The notes beneath the pieces were generated by a model. It ran no database searches, was not told the origin of the DNA, and saw only the letters and a program-made list of their open reading frames with translations. From NCBI RefSeq assembly GCF_019972155.1, contig NZ_BOVL01000022.1, positions 404,779 through 468,778 on the forward strand: DNA of 64,000 bases. Direction: 5' to 3'. A program made the translations under genes and the position numbers. Origin of the DNA: Bradyrhizobium sp. RD5-C2. Lineage in GTDB: Bacteria; Pseudomonadota; Alphaproteobacteria; Rhizobiales; Xanthobacteraceae. Positions within the stretch are counted from its first letter, which is position 1; the number at the start of each line of letters is the position of its first letter. Below are positions 60,651 through 64,000 of this stretch, piece by piece.

Positions 60651-61496
60651 ATGAACCCGATCTACAAATCCCGCCGCCGCAACGACATCGTCATTCGCGC
60701 ACTCTGTGTCGGTGCGGCGCTGTTCGGTGTCACCTGGCTGGCGCTGATCCTGTTCACGCTGCTCTACAACGGCCTTGCCGGCCTCAGCGTGCAGCTGTTC
60801 ACCCAGAACACGCCGCCGCCCGGCTCGACCGACGGCGGCCTGCTCAACGCCATCGTCGGTTCGGTCATCATGACCGTGATCGGCGTCGGCATCGGCGCGC
60901 CGCTCGGCCTGTTCGCCGGCACCTATCTTGCCGAATACGGCAAGCACGACAAGCTCACCTCGGTGATCCGCTTCATCAACGACATCCTGCTCAGCGCGCC
61001 CTCGATCATCATCGGCTTGTTTATCTATGGTGTGGTGGTGGTGCCGATGCGCGGCTTCTCGGCGATTGCGGGTGCGCTCGCGCTCGCCGTGATCGTGATC
61101 CCGGTCGTGGTGCGCACCACCGAGGACATGCTGCTGCTGGTGCCCAATCCGCTGCGCGAGGCAGCCTCCGCGCTCGGCCTGCCGCGTTCGCTGGTGATCA
61201 AGCGGATCGCTTATCGTGCTGCGCGTAGCGGCTTGATCACCGGCGTGCTGCTGGCGACCGCCCGTGTCGCCGGTGAAACCGCGCCGCTGCTCTTCACCGC
61301 GCTGTCGAACCAGTTCTTCAGCTGGGATTTGACCAAGACGATGGCCAACCTGCCGGTGACCATCAACAACTTCGTGCAGAGCCCGTACGCCTACTGGAAA
61401 GAGCTGGCGTGGAGCGGTGCGCTGCTCATCACCTTCACTGTGCTCGCGCTGAACATCGGCGCGCGTATCCTTGGTGCCGAAAGGGCCACAAAATGA
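60651..61496 (+). CDS. pstA: Phosphate ABC transporter permease PstA
   Basis: This 281-residue membrane protein has the PstA stretches 'SVIRFINDILLSAPSIIIGL', 'LREAASALGLPRSLVIKRI' (EAA loop) and 'LLATARVAGETAPLLFTALS'. The ATG at 60651 is used; it lies four bases after pstC, and an earlier in-frame start at 60624 would be inside pstC. It overlaps pstB by four bases (ATGA). It completes the Pst channel. Confidence 0.94.
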   Translation: MNPIYKSRRRNDIVIRALCVGAALFGVTWLALILFTLLYNGLAGLSVQLFTQNTPPPGSTDGGLLNAIVGSVIMTVIGVGIGAPLGLFAGTYLAEYGKHDKLTSVIRFINDILLSAPSIIIGLFIYGVVVVPMRGFSAIAGALALAVIVIPVVVRTTEDMLLLVPNPLREAASALGLPRSLVIKRIAYRAARSGLITGVLLATARVAGETAPLLFTALSNQFFSWDLTKTMANLPVTINNFVQSPYAYWKELAWSGALLITFTVLALNIGARILGAERATK

Positions 61497-62311
61497 CCGA
61501 GCTTTCCGTCTCCACGACCGTCGCGAGCCACGTTCCCCAGGTTCCGCTGCCGGAAGCGCCGCCGAAAGTCACGGTGCGCAACCTCAACTTCTATTACGGC
61601 GAGCACCACGCGCTGAAGAACATCAACCTGACGCTCGGCACCAACCGCGTCACGGCGTTCATCGGCCCGTCGGGCTGCGGCAAGTCGACCCTGCTGCGGA
61701 TCTTCAACCGGATGTACGACCTTTATCCGGGCCAGCGCGCGGTTGGCCAGCTGATGCTGGACCAGACCAACATTCTCGATCCCAAGCTCGACCTCAATTT
61801 GCTGCGCGCGCGGGTCGGTATGGTGTTCCAGAAGCCGACGCCGTTCCCGATGACGATCTACGAGAACATCGCCTTCGGCATTCGCCTCTACGAGAAGATA
61901 TCGAAGTCCGAGATGGACGATCGGGTCGAAAAGGCGCTGCGCGGCGGCGCGCTGTGGAACGAGGTCAAGGACAAGCTGAACGCCTCCGGCCTGTCGCTCT
62001 CCGGCGGCCAGCAGCAGCGCCTGTGCATCGCGCGCACCGTGGCGGTGCGGCCCGAGGTGATCCTGTTCGACGAGCCGTGCTCGGCGCTCGATCCGATCTC
62101 GACCGCCAAGGTCGAGGAGCTGATCCAGGAACTCTCCGAGGACTACACGATCGCGATCGTCACCCACAACATGCAGCAGGCGGCGCGCGTATCCGACAAG
62201 ACCGCCTTCATGTATCTCGGCGAGCTGATCGAGTTCGACGACACCAACAAGATATTCACCTCGCCGAGCGATCGACGGACTCAGGATTACATCACCGGCC
62301 GGTTCGGCTGA
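61493..62311 (+). CDS. pstB: Phosphate ABC transporter ATPase PstB
   Basis: This 272-residue ATPase has Walker A 'GPSGCGKSTLLRIFNRM', signature 'LSLSGGQQQRLCIARTVAV' and Walker B 'VILFDEPCSALDPISTAK', exactly as in PstB ('FNRMYDL' is diagnostic). Start ATG 61493 overlaps the pstA stop. It energises PstCA and participates in signalling to PhoR via PhoU. phoU follows after 11 bases. Confidence 0.95.
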   Translation: MTELSVSTTVASHVPQVPLPEAPPKVTVRNLNFYYGEHHALKNINLTLGTNRVTAFIGPSGCGKSTLLRIFNRMYDLYPGQRAVGQLMLDQTNILDPKLDLNLLRARVGMVFQKPTPFPMTIYENIAFGIRLYEKISKSEMDDRVEKALRGGALWNEVKDKLNASGLSLSGGQQQRLCIARTVAVRPEVILFDEPCSALDPISTAKVEELIQELSEDYTIAIVTHNMQQAARVSDKTAFMYLGELIEFDDTNKIFTSPSDRRTQDYITGRFG

Positions 62312-62322
62312 GGAGATACAAG

Positions 62323-63039
62323 ATGGCTTCTGAACATACCGCCAAGGCATTCGACAGCGACCTGCAGGAGTTGACTCGCCTGGTCGCCGAGATGGGCGGC
62401 CTCGTCGAGCGGATGATTACCGAGTCGGTCGACGCGCTGATCCGTCGCGACGTCGCGCTCGGCAAGCGCGTGGTCGCCGCCGACATCGAAATCGACAATT
62501 TGCAGCGGGTCATCGAAGAGCGCGCGGTGCTGACGATCGCCCGCCGCCAGCCGATGGCGATCGACCTGCGCGAAATCGTCAGCGCGATGCGCGTCGCCAC
62601 CGACCTCGAGCGGATCGGCGATCTCGCCAAGAACATGGGCAAGCGCGTCGCGGCGCTGGAGAGCGATTTCCAGCCGCTGAAGCTGATCCGCGGCCTGGAG
62701 CACATGACCGACCTCGTGCTGTCGCAGGTCAAGTCGGTGCTCGACGCCTATGCCGCGCACGATTTGCCGGCGGCGATGAACGTCTGGAAGGGCGACGAGG
62801 AGGTCGATGCGATCTGCACCTCGCTGTTCCGCGAGCTCTTGACCTACATGATGGAGGATCCGCGCAACATCTCGTTCTGTATCCATCTGATGTTCTGCGC
62901 CAAGAACATCGAGCGGATCGGCGATCACGCCACCAACATCGCCGAGACGGTGTTCTACATGATCGAGGGCCAGCAGATCACCGACAAGCGCCCGAAGGGC
63001 GACATGACCAACTTTGCCACCACGGTGCCGGGTACCTAG
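62323..63039 (+). CDS. phoU: Phosphate signalling protein PhoU
   Basis: This 238-residue helical protein has the tandem PhoU three-helix repeats with metal-binding motifs 'ATDLERIGDLAKNMGKRVAA' and 'AKNIERIGDHATNIAETVFY'. It links Pst transport state to PhoR activity, suppressing the regulon when phosphate is plentiful. Start ATG 62323 follows AGGAGATACAAG. It is the last gene of the pst unit; phoB starts 130 bases later. Confidence 0.95.
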   Translation: MASEHTAKAFDSDLQELTRLVAEMGGLVERMITESVDALIRRDVALGKRVVAADIEIDNLQRVIEERAVLTIARRQPMAIDLREIVSAMRVATDLERIGDLAKNMGKRVAALESDFQPLKLIRGLEHMTDLVLSQVKSVLDAYAAHDLPAAMNVWKGDEEVDAICTSLFRELLTYMMEDPRNISFCIHLMFCAKNIERIGDHATNIAETVFYMIEGQQITDKRPKGDMTNFATTVPGT

Positions 63040-63169
63040 GACATGATCCGCAGGCGCGGAGCCGGATTGTCTTCACGACAAGTCGTTTCCGCGGGGGTTG
63101 TGCTCAGGAAAGTAAGCGTTTCGGTTTGCGTCTGGGCAACGGATCATCACAGAGAGAGAACTTAAACCG

Positions 63170-63880
63170 ATGAGCGCACGCATTCTGGTAGTCGAAGACG
63201 AGGAAGCGCTGACGACACTGTTGCGCTACAACCTCGATGCGGAAGGCTACGATGTCGAGACGGTGGGGCGCGGCGACGATGCCGACACCCGCCTGAAGGA
63301 GCGCGTTCCCGACCTCGTGGTACTGGACTGGATGCTGCCGGGCCTGTCCGGCATCGAGCTGTGCCGCCGTTTACGGGCGCGGCCCGAGACCAAGCAGCTT
63401 CCGATCATCATGCTGACCGCGCGCGGCGAGGAGAGCGAGCGCGTGCGCGGGCTTGCCACCGGCGCCGACGACTACATCGTCAAGCCGTTCTCGGTGCCGG
63501 AACTGCTGGCACGGGTGAAGGGCCTGCTGCGCCGTGCGAGCCCGGAGCGGCTTGCGACCGTGCTGACCTATGGCGACATCGAGCTCGACCGCGAGAAGCG
63601 CCGCGTGGCGCGCTCGGGACGTCCGATCGATCTCGGTCCGACCGAGTACCGGCTGCTCGAATTCTTCCTCGAGCATCCCGGCCGCGTGTTCAGCCGCGAG
63701 CAGCTGCTGGACAGCGTCTGGGGCCGCGACATCTATATCGATGAGCGTACCGTCGACGTGCATATCGGCCGCCTGCGCAAGCTGCTCAATCCGGGCCGCG
63801 AGCAGGATCCGATCCGCACCGTGCGCGGTGCCGGCTACGCGCTCGACGACCGCTTCGCGAAGGCCGAGCCGCAGCCGTAA
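63170..63880 (+). CDS. phoB: Phosphate response regulator PhoB
   Basis: This 236-residue response regulator has a receiver domain with phospho-acceptor Asp53 in 'DLVVLDWMLPGLSGIELC' and a winged-helix output domain with 'PTEYRLLEFFLEHPGRVFSR' and 'DERTVDVHIGRLRKLL', ending 'IRTVRGAGYALD'. Phosphorylated by PhoR, it binds Pho boxes such as that at 58303. AGAGAGAGAA precedes the start. A palindromic half-repeat and a transposase remnant follow. Confidence 0.95.
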   Translation: MSARILVVEDEEALTTLLRYNLDAEGYDVETVGRGDDADTRLKERVPDLVVLDWMLPGLSGIELCRRLRARPETKQLPIIMLTARGEESERVRGLATGADDYIVKPFSVPELLARVKGLLRRASPERLATVLTYGDIELDREKRRVARSGRPIDLGPTEYRLLEFFLEHPGRVFSREQLLDSVWGRDIYIDERTVDVHIGRLRKLLNPGREQDPIRTVRGAGYALDDRFAKAEPQP

Positions 63881-63911
63881 TCGTCGTACGGTAATCACAA
63901 GCCGCCAACAC

Positions 63912-63934
63912 GGTGTCGTCCCGGCGAAAGCCGG
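63912..63934. repeat. Half of a family B palindromic repeat
   Basis: GGTGTCGTCCCGGCGAAAGC followed by CGG matches the left half of the family B elements, but the facing right half is missing because transposase-like sequence begins at 63941. Confidence 0.45.
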
Positions 63935-63940
63935 CAACTG

Positions 63941-64000
63941 TTATGTTGGTTTGGTTTGCAGGTACGGCTTTCGGTCTCGCATGATGGCATTGAGGACCGT
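63941..64000 (-). CDS. C-terminal end of a probable IS110-type transposase, cut by the window edge
   Basis: The minus strand encodes 'TVLNAIMRDRKPYLQTKPT' followed by TAA at 63941. The 'VLNAIMRD-K-P' pattern resembles the C-terminus of IS110/IS116-type transposases. Only 19 residues are visible, so the family call is tentative. It interrupts or abuts a family B repeat, a common insertion target for such elements. Confidence 0.45.
   Translation of the reverse strand, partial: TVLNAIMRDRKPYLQTKPT

Overview
The window is high-GC DNA with the gene content and repeat style of an alphaproteobacterium of the Bradyrhizobium/Rhodopseudomonas group. Pointers are an aerobic benzoyl-CoA (box) cluster with a BoxR regulator, a CYP199-type P450, a DbjA-like haloalkane dehalogenase, a phoR-pstSCAB-phoU-phoB locus, many Liv-type and Dpp-type ABC transporters, and frequent composite palindromic repeats between genes. 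It reads as chromosomal catabolic territory. No CRISPR array, tRNA, rRNA or prophage was seen. A sensor kinase gene is cut by the left edge, and what looks like the 3' tail of a transposase gene is cut by the right edge.

Layout. 1-4.2 kb: membrane histidine kinase, a TRAP-type solute-binding protein and a divergent UgpB-like binding protein, with no transporter membrane subunit in view. 4.4-5.3 kb: an APH-fold kinase. 5.5-15.9 kb: a Dpp/Opp-type ABC transporter followed by atzG-, atzE- and atzH-like genes, a GntR regulator and a convergent atzF-like allophanate hydrolase. A well-spaced sigma-54 promoter heads this region, suggesting nitrogen scavenging from a urea- or amide-type compound. 16-26 kb: plant-aromatic genes (MarR plus feruloyl-CoA synthase, MarR plus CYP199 P450, an orphan Liv-type binding protein, a cysteine hydrolase, an AraC regulator, a tannase/feruloyl-esterase family protein). 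26-31 kb: type II NADH dehydrogenase, an MFS exporter, an ECF sigma factor with a C-terminal SnoaL-like domain, and a DUF805 protein.

31.5-39.5 kb: a complete LivKHMGF-type importer, then a glutamine-synthetase-like ligase and a Rieske oxygenase on the other strand, with a divergent IclR regulator. 40-47.3 kb: boxR, benzoate-CoA ligase, an alpha/beta hydrolase, boxC and boxB. boxA and boxD are absent. 47.4-55.5 kb: an alpha/beta hydrolase, an SDR, two small proteins plus a TauE-like permease, a polysaccharide deacetylase, an OmpA/BON-like envelope protein, and a TetR-haloalkane dehalogenase-Rdx operon. 55.8-63.9 kb: a YbhN-like membrane protein and the phosphate-responsive locus, with a Pho box in front of pstS.

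The most interesting items are: (i) the sigma-54-headed transporter plus AtzG/E/H/F set, whose substrate cannot be read from sequence; (ii) the glutamine-synthetase-like/Rieske pair beside a Liv importer, reminiscent of gamma-glutamylation-dependent aromatic amine oxidation; (iii) a GTTGC-N4-GCAAC-like motif found three times over 12 kb of aromatic genes, one copy of which faces no intact gene; (iv) an intergenic-type palindromic repeat sitting in frame in the linker of a fused ABC ATPase; and (v) a TetR gene whose promoter, perfect operator and start codon are so close that its mRNA should be nearly leaderless. All functions are inferred from sequence and family knowledge; no database search was run.
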